Of a DNA stretch of 48,188 nucleotides, positions 20,077-29,850 are shown piece by piece. Position numbers and translations under genes: made by a program. Where the stretch lies: NCBI GenBank assembly GCA_001579985.1, contig LRSR01008344.1, forward strand, positions 1 through 48,188. The letters run 5' to 3'. How positions within the stretch are numbered: position 1 is the stretch's first letter; each line of letters begins with the position of its first letter. The notes below the pieces were generated by a model. It was not told where the DNA came from. It did no database searches and saw only the letters and a program-made list of their open reading frames with translations. Source of the stretch: Hypsibius dujardini. Its lineage: Eukaryota; Tardigrada; Eutardigrada; Parachela; Hypsibiidae.

Positions 20077-21077
20077 GAATATTGCGTTATGTGCCAAACG
20101 AAAGGCGTCTGCCCGCAGTGCTCGTCTGCAATGTCTATCGGCAAGAAGAAGGAAGTCTTCGCCTTCCGCTGCAAGGACTGCAAGGGCAGCCTTTCGATGA
20201 GGCATGGAGGATTTCTCGAGGGCAGCCACATCAGCTACCAGACAATCCTGTCGTTCTTTGCACAGATGTGCGCCTGGCGGACCTACACCCAAGTGACCAT
20301 TTCTGCCTACACAGGGAGGAGCGAAAGGGCGGTATCGGATTGGTGCACGCTGGTGAAGGAGACCATCTCGGTGTATTTGGGGCACACACCGGTCATTTTG
20401 GGAGGTCCCGGAGAGGTCGGCTACGCTGACGGTGTCTGGATCGGCACTACGCAGAAGTAGGGCAGGGGCAATCCCGATCGGGGCATGCGGGATAAGAAAA
20501 GAAAGGGCGTTCTTTTGTTGCTGGCGGAAGAGAAGTCGGCCCGAATTCAGATTCGAGTGATTCAGAGTGAAAACGTAAGCCAAGATCTCTTGAATTCTTT
20601 GATTGATTGAGTAGATCTTTTGAGATTGACTAATTATTTTTCTCAAATGTGATGTTCTTTGATAAGTTGCAATTAGTGTTATTTAATTATTCAAAAAAAA
20701 TGGCTTATGATCCAAAAATAAATCTAGGCAATATTATTTCCAGTACGTTTTTTTTCCAGAAGAATGAGGTGCACCCCATTTTAGCGGAGTGCTTCGCAAA
20801 CGGTACGGAAATTCAGACTGACTCGGCTGGCTGCTTCCTCAACCTGGACAAAATCACGGATCGCTAAGGCGAATGCAAAGATTTCCTGACAGGCGGAATG
20901 GTCAACCACTCCAAAGGAGAATTCGCTCGGCGGGAAAATAGACATCTCATCTCCAGCAACAAGTGCGAGCGAAAGAACGGCCTGTTGAAACGGTTCCTGT
21001 CTTCCCGAAACGGCTTCCCGCTCCATACAGTCCTTCTTGGCCTGCGACATTTTCGTGTACCACACGAACGAAGGTGA
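20077..21077 (+). pseudogene. Merlin-type (IS1016/ISXO2-like) DDE transposase, two exons, broken
   Basis: The first part (20,077-20,574) carries a zinc-ribbon-like region (YCVMCQTKGVCPQCSS, then FRCKDCKGSLSMRHGGFLEG), a helix-turn-helix-like stretch and VGYADGVWIGTTQK with the first catalytic Asp. A GTAAGCC donor at 20,575 and a TTTTTCCAG acceptor ending 20,759 define an intron. The second part has TEIQTDSAGCF (second Asp), VNHSKGEFARRE, and NKCERKNGLLKRFLSS (Glu), ending at TGA 21,075-21,077. Merlin elements are cut-and-paste DNA transposons. Two in-frame stops, TAG 20,458-20,460 and TAA 20,865-20,867, break it. No terminal inverted repeats were found. Confidence 0.75.
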
Positions 21078-21233
21078 CTCCGCAGTTGCTGACCTTGAAA
21101 AGTTCATGGGTAATTTTGGAAGGTACAGCCAGGCAACCATCGAGACGGAAGAAAAGCTGGTTTGGGAGGCTGGTTGTGGCTTCCGGTTGGGTCCTTCGGG
21201 CCCAACCTCCCAAAACGATCCGCCCAGCTAGAC

Positions 21234-21283
21234 TGGCAGACAGGCAAACAGACAGACAGACAGACAAACAGACAGTCTGTCTG

Positions 21284-21319
<36 letters not shown>

Positions 21320-21320
21320 A
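21234..21320. repeat. CAGA/TCTG inverted microsatellite
   Basis: A run of CAGACAGACAGACAAACAGA is followed directly by GTCTGTCTGTGTCTGTCTGT and on to about 21,320. The two halves are complementary, so the tract can fold into a long hairpin. It lies just after the Merlin fragment. Confidence 0.9.
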
Positions 21321-21429
21321 CGGATGGCGACTTTGTCAAGACAGTTGAGAAAGCTTTGGAGCTTGCTGTGAATCAAGTCGGCCGCGTTAAGGATCTGGAA
21401 ATTTGAGAACACGGCAGTCCTTTAGAAAC

Positions 21430-22210
21430 TAGAAAGGACTGGAGAGAGTGTTAGATAACAGACTGCAATCGTGTTTGAATTGACGAAAACCAGCAACTCC
21501 CTGTTTTAAGCAGAGAATCACACATTTTGATGGTTTCAACAACCCAACACTGCTCAGACATTTAACAACGAGGTTTAAAATTCGTTTCAAAAGAGAAGAA
21601 AACAGGAGAAAAAGAACGCAGGACATTGTATCGCCCTGAAAAATTCCGACATAAATTTTGGTACTAAAGGAATCTTTTCTCACAACGGTATATAGATCGG
21701 ACTAACACCGCATGATGTATGTACTGAAAACTGCCGGAATAGGGTAGCGTTCTAATCAAAATCGCAAAAGATCGTGTCGCAGGGAGCCATATGCATTTGC
21801 ATATACATTTGCCTTCTGAGCTTTTCGGTGGCTCGAAATGATTGCTTGAAGCTTCACAGAAAGCTGCCCACATTCATTCATTCGATCAACGAACCTTTTT
21901 TGGACTGTAGGATCAATCAATCGATTTAACAATGCGAACTGCAGCAAACGGGAATTCAGAAAAGAGTGAAAAAGTTTTGCAATAAAATTGGACAAGGAGA
22001 TTGGCCTGTATTTTGTGGGGGTCCGACTTTTCACCATCTTTGAAAATCAAAATTGTATTACTAATTCTCCAAGATTGGGGTTGGTCACCTGTCTGCAGGA
22101 TTTCATTGAAAACAGTTGCCAGAAAGTGGGCGATTGCGAGAAATTTTTTAATTGTACTGTATGACACACTATCTGGGCCAGCTGCACTCCTGTGGGAATC
22201 CACGCTGTGT
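21430..22210 (-). pseudogene. Non-LTR retrotransposon reverse transcriptase (R2/NeSL-like), decayed
   Basis: From right to left the minus strand shows SAAGPDSVSYSTIKKFL (22,195-22,140), FNEILQTGDQPQSWRISNT then ILIFKDGEKSD, and after a frame change YRPISLSNFIAKLFHSFL then DPTVQKRFVD. Further on are NAYGSLRHDLL (21,800-21,765) and IFQGDTMSCVLFLLFSSLL (about 21,640-21,585). These are RT fingers and palm motifs up to the QGD..S region. The catalytic YADD-type motif was not located. The style (N-x-AYGS-x-RH) fits R2/NeSL-type elements more than RTE or Jockey, but the clade is uncertain. Frame changes show decay. Confidence 0.65.
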
Positions 22211-24800
22211 CCAATGGGGTGTTAGAGATGGTCGAGGAGACGGTCTTGAAGTGAACCTCCACAGCTTCCTTCTTCGCACCGCCAGTGATTTCGTGTGGTT
22301 CCTTCATGACCGTCTGCACGAATTGCCAGAATCGTTTTCGGAAGTCTTTCTCGTTCATTTGGCATTGTAACTGCAGCAGGATATTCTTCCTCTTCAGAAC
22401 GGTGAGAAACTTCCAGTTCTGATTAAGGGATTTTCAGTCGTAATTGCTGAGCCGTTGAGGACGCTTCCTTCATACCAGCCTGCGTCTCTTGTTCAAGATT
22501 CCACGCTCGCGCTTCTTCAAACCGTCAATGCTCCGCCGCATCTGAAATCGAGGCTGCGGTCCCTTACGGCATCCAGCGCCACCGCCTAGGGGACGAAAGC
22601 ACCAAGCACCCTGATCTGAATTTCCACAAGCCATGTAAACAACTCACAGCGGTCCGCAGCAGAAAAACATTCAGCCAGTACCCAGCAATTGGTTGATTGA
22701 TTAGCCCGCGCCAGGCTAATGTGTTGCAGAAGGCCTGGATCGAATTCCTCCCACCCCGGATTTTTTAACTTTCCTCTGCTGGAATTGATGGAAATAATTC
22801 GGCTCAAATTTTCCTGCCGATCACCAATAAAAATATTATCTCGCAGCCCGTCCACAAGATTATTACATATTACATAACACAAGTCTACCAGTCGCATAAA
22901 AGAACTAAAACTGCATGTGATTATCAGATAGACTTTTTAAAAGTCAGTTATAAAACCGATAGTTAACAATGTTTGAAAAATGCCGGACCAAAGCATGAGC
23001 AGCGTATTCCAATTGGGTTCTACTGATCACGATCTTTCCGTTCCTGTACAATTGACAGTGAGCTTTGAATGGTTCCTGAATTTTATTTAAAAATCCGGAA
23101 AAGCAATGCGCAGCATACTCTGCCATTAGAATCTTCATTGGCTCAAACTTTTCCAGCTTCAGTTGGACGTTGAGTGGAAACGACGTTGGTGATTCGTGCA
23201 ATCAGAGTTTAAAAACAATGACCTTGTTCAATATCGACTTTTCGATTATGTCAATTTGTCAAAGGTCGGGCACCCCAAGTTCTCCAGATCACTTAAATGC
23301 CCCCATTCTATTGGAAAGTAAGTGTCCAACAGCTTTTTCTTTTGGAAACCCATGATGAAGAAGGTCAGGTGAGTAGCTCGAACACCCAAGAGTAAGATGG
23401 TGTTTTCAAGAGCGCTCCGTACTTGATTGTGCCGATACATCCCAAGCTCATCAAATTCAAGCCAAGAGATTTCTTTGCTTGAGACGTAAGTAGCTGCGGC
23501 AATGTTTACTCCGAAGTGGAAAACTGAATGTTACTTCGATCTACTTTCCGAGAACAAGAGCAAAAAATGCTATTTTGTTTAAATGACTCACAGAAAATTT
23601 ACGAACCACTCTGCATCAACAACCAAATATTGTTTTTTTTGCTCGGTTTTCGTCGGGGAATGGAATTTTTTTCTAAGAGCTGAGAAAATTGTAGCTATTT
23701 TATTACCAAGTTGAATCACCCGACATCATGACGAGACAGATAACCCGACAGCACATTGAATCAGATAACCCGAACAGTGTAATTTCGCGTGATAGAGTCA
23801 ACGTGAAAATAAGTTGTCACCCTTCAGTCAGCCATGAAGGTAATTGAACTCCTCGTGAAAGTTGTGTAACCCGAGAAAGCTTTGCGTCTGTATCCAAAGT
23901 GGGTCAAGTATATCTATTCCCCATCACGAAAGTAAAGTGGACATCCTTCAGGAGCCGTTCATCGATTGGATGCTGATTTGGAACCTCTTCTAATATCCAA
24001 ACGTTACCCCACTATAGAAGCCCCCTACAGCACCATGCCCTACGACAAGCGACAACAAAGTCCGGTATGTCTACTGTGGACTAATCAAGAGCGTCAAGGT
24101 TGCGAAAGGAATAATGACAAGCGGCGGACCATCTTTAGGACTACAGCATGAATTGGACAGTTTTCCTCTCCTTTTGCTCGTCAATATATTTAAAGCCTAG
24201 TCGGAGTATTGTGCATCAAAATAATTTCAGTTTCATCAAAGCAAACAGGGCTTCCACATTTGATAGACGCTTACAGGCAGACTGTTACCAGAGACGACAG
24301 CCACCAGACTCGAAGGATGTGAACAGACAAGAACATTCTCTTCTCTTCCGTCTCCGACACTGCTTTCATCAGAGTCAAGAATTCTTCCTCCTTCGTAAAA
24401 TTTGTCATTGTTGCTGCTACTGAAGTACTCGTCGTAACTTTTTCGTGCACAATCATCGATTGCTTAAGCAATTGCATTCATTGATTGCATATTCTGAATC
24501 GGCCACGATGAACTGAATTGTAAACAACTGCCTTGGCGTAAAACGAGCCAAAGTTTCGCCGAGATAAGGAAATCTTGATGAGAAATCTTCGCTTCCACTG
24601 AGCCGTGTTTCATTTCAATAGTCCAGCCTAAATTAAAGGATTTCAAGCGACTAACCACTTTCCATTTCTTGCCCTGCCTTTCCAAGTGGTTTGTTCTTAG
24701 GCGCAGCAGTTCACAGCTTCGAGTCTCGTTGAGAACTTCCGGGAGGATCAGACGGTGAGGCGCTGCTTCCAGATTGAGTGCCATCTTCCGGATCATGTCG
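22211..24800 (-). other. Possible upstream part of the non-LTR element; several unidentified minus-strand frames
   Basis: Minus-strand frames of 60-110 codons (24,796-24,464; 24,477-24,271; 23,201-22,944; 22,897-22,586) could be the N-terminal portion of the RT element, since they share its strand. One at 24,796-24,464 is rich in Leu, Arg and Lys, with LRLRTNHLERQGKKWKVVS. No endonuclease, Ulp1-type protease or zinc finger could be recognised. I cannot say that any of these is a real gene. Confidence 0.25.
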
Positions 24801-24976
24801 CTCAGTTCGTTGATGAATTCTTTTTTTTTGCTGCAATCAATGCCGCGGTACCCTCAATTGAGAGGCGAAAGACCAATCGATTTAAACGTGGACGGTCCCG
24901 CTTCCACATCTGACAGTGTACCAAGAGATTTCTGGAAGAAAATTTTTGTAACGGGAAGAAAGGACGTCATCCCAGA

Positions 24977-25420
24977 ATGCCAAGTGACAACGAGACAGAT
25001 AGTGAAAGCAGCGGAAACGGCGGACGCGCACAGCAGCGGCAACAGCAGCGTTCTGCACCGCCATTGGCATCAACCTCTTCAGCCGCCACAACCCAGGGAG
25101 GTTCAAAGTCGAAACAATTGCGGACGCGGTTGTGACCCAGCAAAGTCAGGTGGCGATACGGGGAACAGTCGCGATGCCGAAATTCGGGACCAAGTTACCG
25201 AAGCAATTGGAATGTATCTCCGACGCTTTGAATGGCAGGACATGCTTAAAAATGGACGGATGAGGATCTGCTTGCAATTCTTCCCTTCTCCCTAGAAGAA
25301 ATAAGTGGAGCAGAGCACTGGTATGCATGGACCGTCAATCCAGGGACATGGGCCGAACTGCAAGCATGGCGAGCAACGACAAAACTGTGGAAACTATCGC
25401 GAAAATCACTAAGCCCCGAA
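24977..25420 (+). pseudogene. Gypsy gag N-terminus and core, copy 1
   Basis: The frame from ATG 24,977 reads MPSDNETDSESSGNGGRAQQ, a Gln-rich stretch and APPLASTSSAATTQGG before a TGA. After a frame change, WTDEDLLAILPFSLEEISG and AEHWYAWTVNPGTWAELQAW match the helix-rich capsid core of Gypsy gag proteins. The protein would form the particle shell. Confidence 0.6.
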
Positions 25421-26039
25421 TTACCAAGAAACCAAAGGGCGCCCGGGCAAGAGTGACCGCTAGCAAAACAAATTTGAGGTACAACGAAATGGATACGGGC
25501 CTAACGATTGTGAGCGGCATGACCAATGGCAGGTGCCGAGAGGTCATGGCCGATGAGCCGAAGCAAAACCCTAACAGAGAAAACGGGGGCGGGCGATTTC
25601 AAAATAGACCAGTTTCAGGAGAATTACAAGCCGAAAACAGGTTGGGAGAGTGACCGCCAGATTTCGTATCTACGACGACAGATTTCCACCGTATCAACCG
25701 AAAGGCTACAAGCCAAAAATAGATTGGGAGAATGACTGCCAGCAGAATCTATTTGAAGAACAAAGTAATGGATACGGACCGAACGATCGTAAGCGCCATG
25801 ATCAATAGCAGGCGCCGAGAGGTTATGCCCGAGAAGTCTTGCCGATGCAAAACTAACAGAAAGAACGGTGGCGAGCGGTTCCGACGTGAACTACAGTATC
25901 AAAAAAAAGGGCAAGGGCAGAATTGGAACGGGCAGCAATATGCTAATCAACAAGGCAAAGAACCAAGCAACGGGGAACCGCGGACAATCATCCGTCGGGG
26001 AGCCCACCCCAACAGGTTTCACACAGGAACTTGGAATAC

Positions 26040-26130
26040 CATTAGAGCCGCAAAAACCCCAGCTTGTTACAATTGTGGAGGACCGCATTTCAAGGCGCCG
26101 TGCACTCAACGAACGATGGGTTGAACACAT
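26040..26130 (+). pseudogene. CCHC-type zinc knuckle of Gypsy copy 1
   Basis: The frame reads TPACYNCGGPHFKAPCTQR, a C-x2-C-x3-H-x4-C cluster, one residue shorter than the usual x4 spacing before His. Zinc knuckles of gag bind the element RNA. Confidence 0.55.
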
Positions 26131-26356
26131 GTCCGACAGCATGTCAACTTGGTACAAAGTTTGTAGGACCTGGTAGATCTATCGATTTCATTATTGAGTT
26201 TGGAATCAACGAAAACAAATACAGCGCCATGACGCTGTCGCTTGCGGACCGATTAATCACTTATTCAGTACCAACGAACTTATTAGTACAGGTTTTCCGA
26301 GACATCTAGAACATGCCAGGTATCATCGAGAGTAAGACGCAAAGCGGACAACACAA

Positions 26357-27310
26357 GTGGGCGAAAAACAGCATTGCAAAGACGGAAGGATAGAGCCGAG
26401 TCGCTCTCCCTGGCAAACTCCGATTCATTTGACGCCAAAAGGACCTAACGCGAAACGTCTGGTGGGGGACTACAAAAAACTAAACGAGATTCTGGTGGAG
26501 CCCAAGTACCCAATACCGCTGATCATTGACGCTCTGAATCAACTCCGGGATCTAATTATTTCACAACGTAAAATCTGACATGCGGGTTTTAATAATTACC
26601 AGTGGCCGATAGTTCCAGAAACATCTTATCCCTCATAACAACAATCGGAAAATTCCGACTAAGAGCAAAAACATATAGCACAAACCGCAAAGGAGTGGTT
26701 TTTCAACAAAGATTAAAATTTTCGGAAACCTGCTGGGGAAGCACCTGTCTCCAATTTACATCGATGATAAGTAGCGTAAACACGTAACTTTTTCAAAACT
26801 CCTTCATTCTTTGGAGCTGGTGTTTATGCGGCTACGACAAGCTAAACTAACACTTCAAATAAACAAGTGCGGCTTTGCAATGCTCTCAGTCAAGTTACCG
26901 GGATTCAATTTGTCGCGAGCAGGAATCTCCCAAAACCCAGAGAAAACGAAAGCACCAACAACAGCAACAGCAGTTCGGGCATTTTACGGACTAGCTTCAT
27001 TCTACCGCATGTACAATCCAAAGTTTGCGGAGATTTCCAAACCCCTGACGCTACTCTACGCCGGGAAGGAGATCAAAAAGAATTCAAAAATCACCTGGGG
27101 ACCGGACCAGCAGAAGGCGTTCGAGACTTTGAAGGAGAAAGAAGGAATCTGCCAACATCTTACGGACTAGCTTCATTCTACCGCATAAAAATTCCAAAGT
27201 TTGCAGAGATTTCCAAACCTCTATGTGCCGGAAAGGAAATCAAGTAGAATTCCAAAATCACCTGGGTGCCGGACTAGCAGAAGGCTTTCGAAAAATTAAA
27301 GGAGCTACTC
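26357..27310 (+). pseudogene. Gypsy reverse transcriptase with RNase H connection, copy 1
   Basis: The frame opens with IEPSRSPWQTPIHLTPKGPN, KRLVGDYKKLNEI and YPIPLIIDALNQL, which are fingers motifs of Ty3/Gypsy RT. The catalytic YIDD is at 26,757-26,768 in another frame. The later part reads GFAMLSVKLPGFNLSRAGI then RAFYGLASFYRMYNPKFAEI and SKPLTLLYAGKE (thumb and connection). A 176-bp segment is tandemly repeated at the 3' end. The pol frame is broken several times. Confidence 0.75.
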
Positions 27311-28190
27311 ACTACTTTTCTGTGTTTGGCCTACTTCCGACTCAAAAACATGTAGGAATTTTGCTTCTTGTGTTCTGATTGAAAAACCTTTTTGCGCCAA
27401 CAAGGAAAATTATTTTTGAGCAATGCGAATGATGAATTTTTGAAAATACAACTTTAAAAAAAAAAGCAAAAAGCAGGCATCAAGTGAAGGGTTTTTTTGA
27501 GAATTGGCTTCACATGGGTAAGCTCCACCTCTTCTCCATTACACTAAACAAAGAAAAGTTTGCTGAATTATCGATAGAACCATTTTCATATACCATTCAT
27601 TGCCATACAGGTGCATTGATTAATCAACTAATTCATCAATCTAGTCCAATTTTCGCGTGACTTTAGCAGGAAATAGAGGTCACGTACGTTACAACAACAC
27701 ATGTTGACCGTCTCTGACAAGGTGAGCGCAATTTTCTAGATAATAAACAAAATTAGCGAAAGTTTGTTAATGATCTTTTAGTTTGGAAAATGCAAATGAT
27801 TAATGACATTTTAGTTGATTATTAAAATACTTCTTCAACTTGTATTATTATAAATACATATAATCCTTTCTTACCCTTACAAGCAAAAATGTGACCAAAT
27901 GGAGTATGGTACTAACTTTCTCAATGTGAATTTCTATACTCTATTCCGTAAAAATTCGCACAAGTGGAAGGAAAGGCGGTCGTTTTGAATGTTGTTCCTA
28001 AGGAAAAAGCGAACGCCGTTCCCACTTGTGCGAAATTTTGCAGTACTAATTTGCTCATGATATGGGCGACGTTTCAAATCTTACAGTTATTTTCCCCATT
28101 TTTTTTCTCATCGCTTGAAATCGGATAGTCACGCCAAATTATTTTTCGGTCAAAGATAGCAGCATTTGAAAAAGAATTAACACCGAAATA
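27311..28190. other. AT-rich stretch, no gene seen; contains an imperfect palindrome
   Basis: No convincing frame. An inverted repeat lies at 27,948-27,968 and 28,020-28,042, and is listed separately. Confidence 0.5.
27948..28042. repeat. Imperfect inverted repeat (possible small hairpin element)
   Basis: TTCGCACAAGTGG near 27,954 is mirrored by CCACTTGTGCGAA near 28,022, and weaker pairing extends to about 40 bp per arm around a core of about 30 bp. No target-site duplication could be fixed. Confidence 0.6.
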
Positions 28191-28270
28191 GACACAAACA
28201 CAGTCACACAAAAAAAACAAACACAGACGCAGACGCATACAAAAACACAGACAAAGACACAGACACAGAA
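28190..28270. repeat. ACACAG/ACAGAC simple repeat
   Basis: Repeated ACACAGACGCAGACGCA-type units run on one strand from GACACAAACACAG to GACACAGACACAG. Confidence 0.8.
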
Positions 28271-28620
28271 TGGAATGCCATTAAATCAAACGGAGCTCCA
28301 TTTAACAATATGAAATGTCATTTCGGCAATAAAATTTACATTCGACTAAATGGAATACCATTTAATGAATTGGAATTCCATTTACCAATTGAAATTACGT
28401 TGAAAGAATTGGAATTCCATTTAAAAAAATGAAGTTACCTACAAGAAATTGGAATTCCATTTACCGATTAGAGTTATATTTTACTGAATGGAGTTGCATT
28501 TTCCTATTGGAGTTCCAGAAAGCAAATGGCATTCCACTTTTGCAAATGGAATACATTTAACCAAATGAAGTTCCATTTAACGAAATGAAATTACATTATA
28601 CCATTTGGAATTTTATCTAA
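28270..28620. repeat. Degenerate array of TTGGAATTCCATTTA units
   Basis: At least ten units spaced about 20-35 bp contain variants of (A/T)TGGAATTCCATTTA, a core close to the palindrome TGGAATTCCA. Examples lie near 28,339-28,354, 28,363-28,382, 28,400-28,422, 28,447-28,463 and 28,555-28,582. The spacing and sequence drift, unlike a simple tandem repeat. Confidence 0.7.
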
Positions 28621-28764
28621 TACTTGAGTTCTTTTGAAAGCCAAGAGTTAGAAGTGTTAAAGTGGTGGAAAGCCTGTCTTTCCATCTCGGCAAGGCATTA
28701 TTTCTTTTATTTTCCGTAAATTACTAATCCTTATTTTTTAAAAATAGGCCTTTTCTTTTTTCAG

Positions 28765-28912
28765 GGTTCCGTGTTGCAGCTTTTGACCCTAATGACAAAC
28801 AAGTATCTAATAGTTCTAAAATTCAAGCTTACAATTCAGTTCGGCAAAAAACGACACGTTAAACTCAAAGTGATTTCTCCCTGGCTCCGCAAGCTAGATC
28901 GTCTAGAGTTAG
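28765..28912 (+). CDS. Candidate internal exon, unknown protein
   Basis: A strong acceptor (TTTTCTTTTTTCAG, ending 28,764) and a GTGAGAGG donor (28,913) flank 148 bases that stay open in one frame, reading LIVLKFKLTIQFGKKRHVKL and VISPWLRKLDRLELG. No domain is recognised and no neighbouring exon could be assigned. Chance cannot be excluded. Confidence 0.2.
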
Positions 28913-29420
28913 GTGAGAGGCCTATTTAAGCAAGCTTCGATCATTTTTCAATCATTAATAATTAAAAAATAGCGACTTCCACCCCGTACCCAATACCCAC
29001 TCCGCAACCATCCTCCATCCAAATGGTTAAGCATTATTCTCACCATCGTGGTTTTAGCCTCTCCTACTCTGGGACATTTTCGAAATTGTGGCCCCTTATC
29101 CGATCCAATCTCCCTTCAATGGGATGGAACGGAACAACAGCAGCAGAACTCATAAGAAACACAGCCACCACATTTCCGTTTTAATATCACACAATGTCTT
29201 CATGCCCCTAAGACAAAACTTCCAAATCATCCATAATGACGCACTTATAATAGGTTATTTTAATCTTTTTGAAAATCCTACACACGACACCTGCATTGTC
29301 CGCTTGTTTCAAACGATAATAAATGAATAATTGATTGTCGAACTCCCAAAAACAATCTTATGGCCCATAAATCAACTACAACAGCGACTCAAATTTTATG
29401 GTTTTTCGAACCTGGCAATC
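28913..29420. other. No gene recognised
   Basis: An 80-codon open frame at 29,088-29,330 has no interpretable features. The rest is AT-rich. Confidence 0.4.
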
Positions 29421-29424
29421 AACT

Positions 29425-29850
29425 AAAATATCCTTTCACTCGACTGAAAGTTTTTCCCTTCAATGATATGTAAAAATACGTCTTTGGTGCACTGGAGCAG
29501 AAATCGGTTATAAAGTTTCTAGAGTCCATCTCACGAGCCAAATCCCTGAGCATACTTCCGGTTGGTAGCGTCTTCTTCTCATCCCGCTGAATAAACATAC
29601 TTGAATCCTATTGATGAAAATCGTTGATGAACGAACCAAAAATTGTTAGAAGATGGTTTTTACTTGCCGTGTGCGAATCGGACCTTTTGGTTAGGAGCTA
29701 TTCAGTACAGGATCATCCGGCTTGAGATCCCCGTCCAACAAAATATTTAGCAATTCATCTAGGATGAGGTAGATGGCCCGCAGAATAGAACGAAACTGAA
29801 TTTTACCAAGACCGTTTATTCGACACCAAATTGTGATAGTGGAATATTTT
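29425..29850 (-). pseudogene. Polinton/Maverick-type DNA polymerase B fragments (minus strand)
   Basis: One minus-strand piece (about 29,830-29,695) reads IQFRSILRAIYLILDELLNI then LLDGDLKPDDPVLNSS, like the N-terminal region of Polinton POLB. A second (about 29,600-29,425) reads GSMLRDLAREMDSRNFITDF then CSSAPKTYFYISLKGKTF and SRVKGYF. That resembles the C-terminal end of these polymerases, where GDYLGDLTDEL leads to F.S.GPKNY.Y....GK....V.G. The catalytic middle is missing, so this is an internally deleted copy separate from the one at 18.1-19.5 kb. Confidence 0.5.

Larger units (their letters stand above)
24830..27310 (+). mobile_element. Ty3/Gypsy-type retrotransposon fragment (gag-pol), copy 1
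   Basis: The order is gag start (24,977), gag core (about 25,250-25,400), basic gag tail with internal duplication (25,440-26,000), CCHC knuckle (26,062-26,103), RT (26,390-26,900) and RNase H connection (26,940-27,310). No LTR, integrase or full RNase H is seen. Many stops and frame changes are present. The gag start is nearly identical to that of copy 2 at 32,389-32,562, so both belong to one family. Confidence 0.75.

Noticed and set aside
19996-20646. 216-codon minus-strand open frame opposite the Merlin transposase
   Set aside because: The + strand carries the transposase motifs in order; the minus frame is its shadow and crosses the intron.
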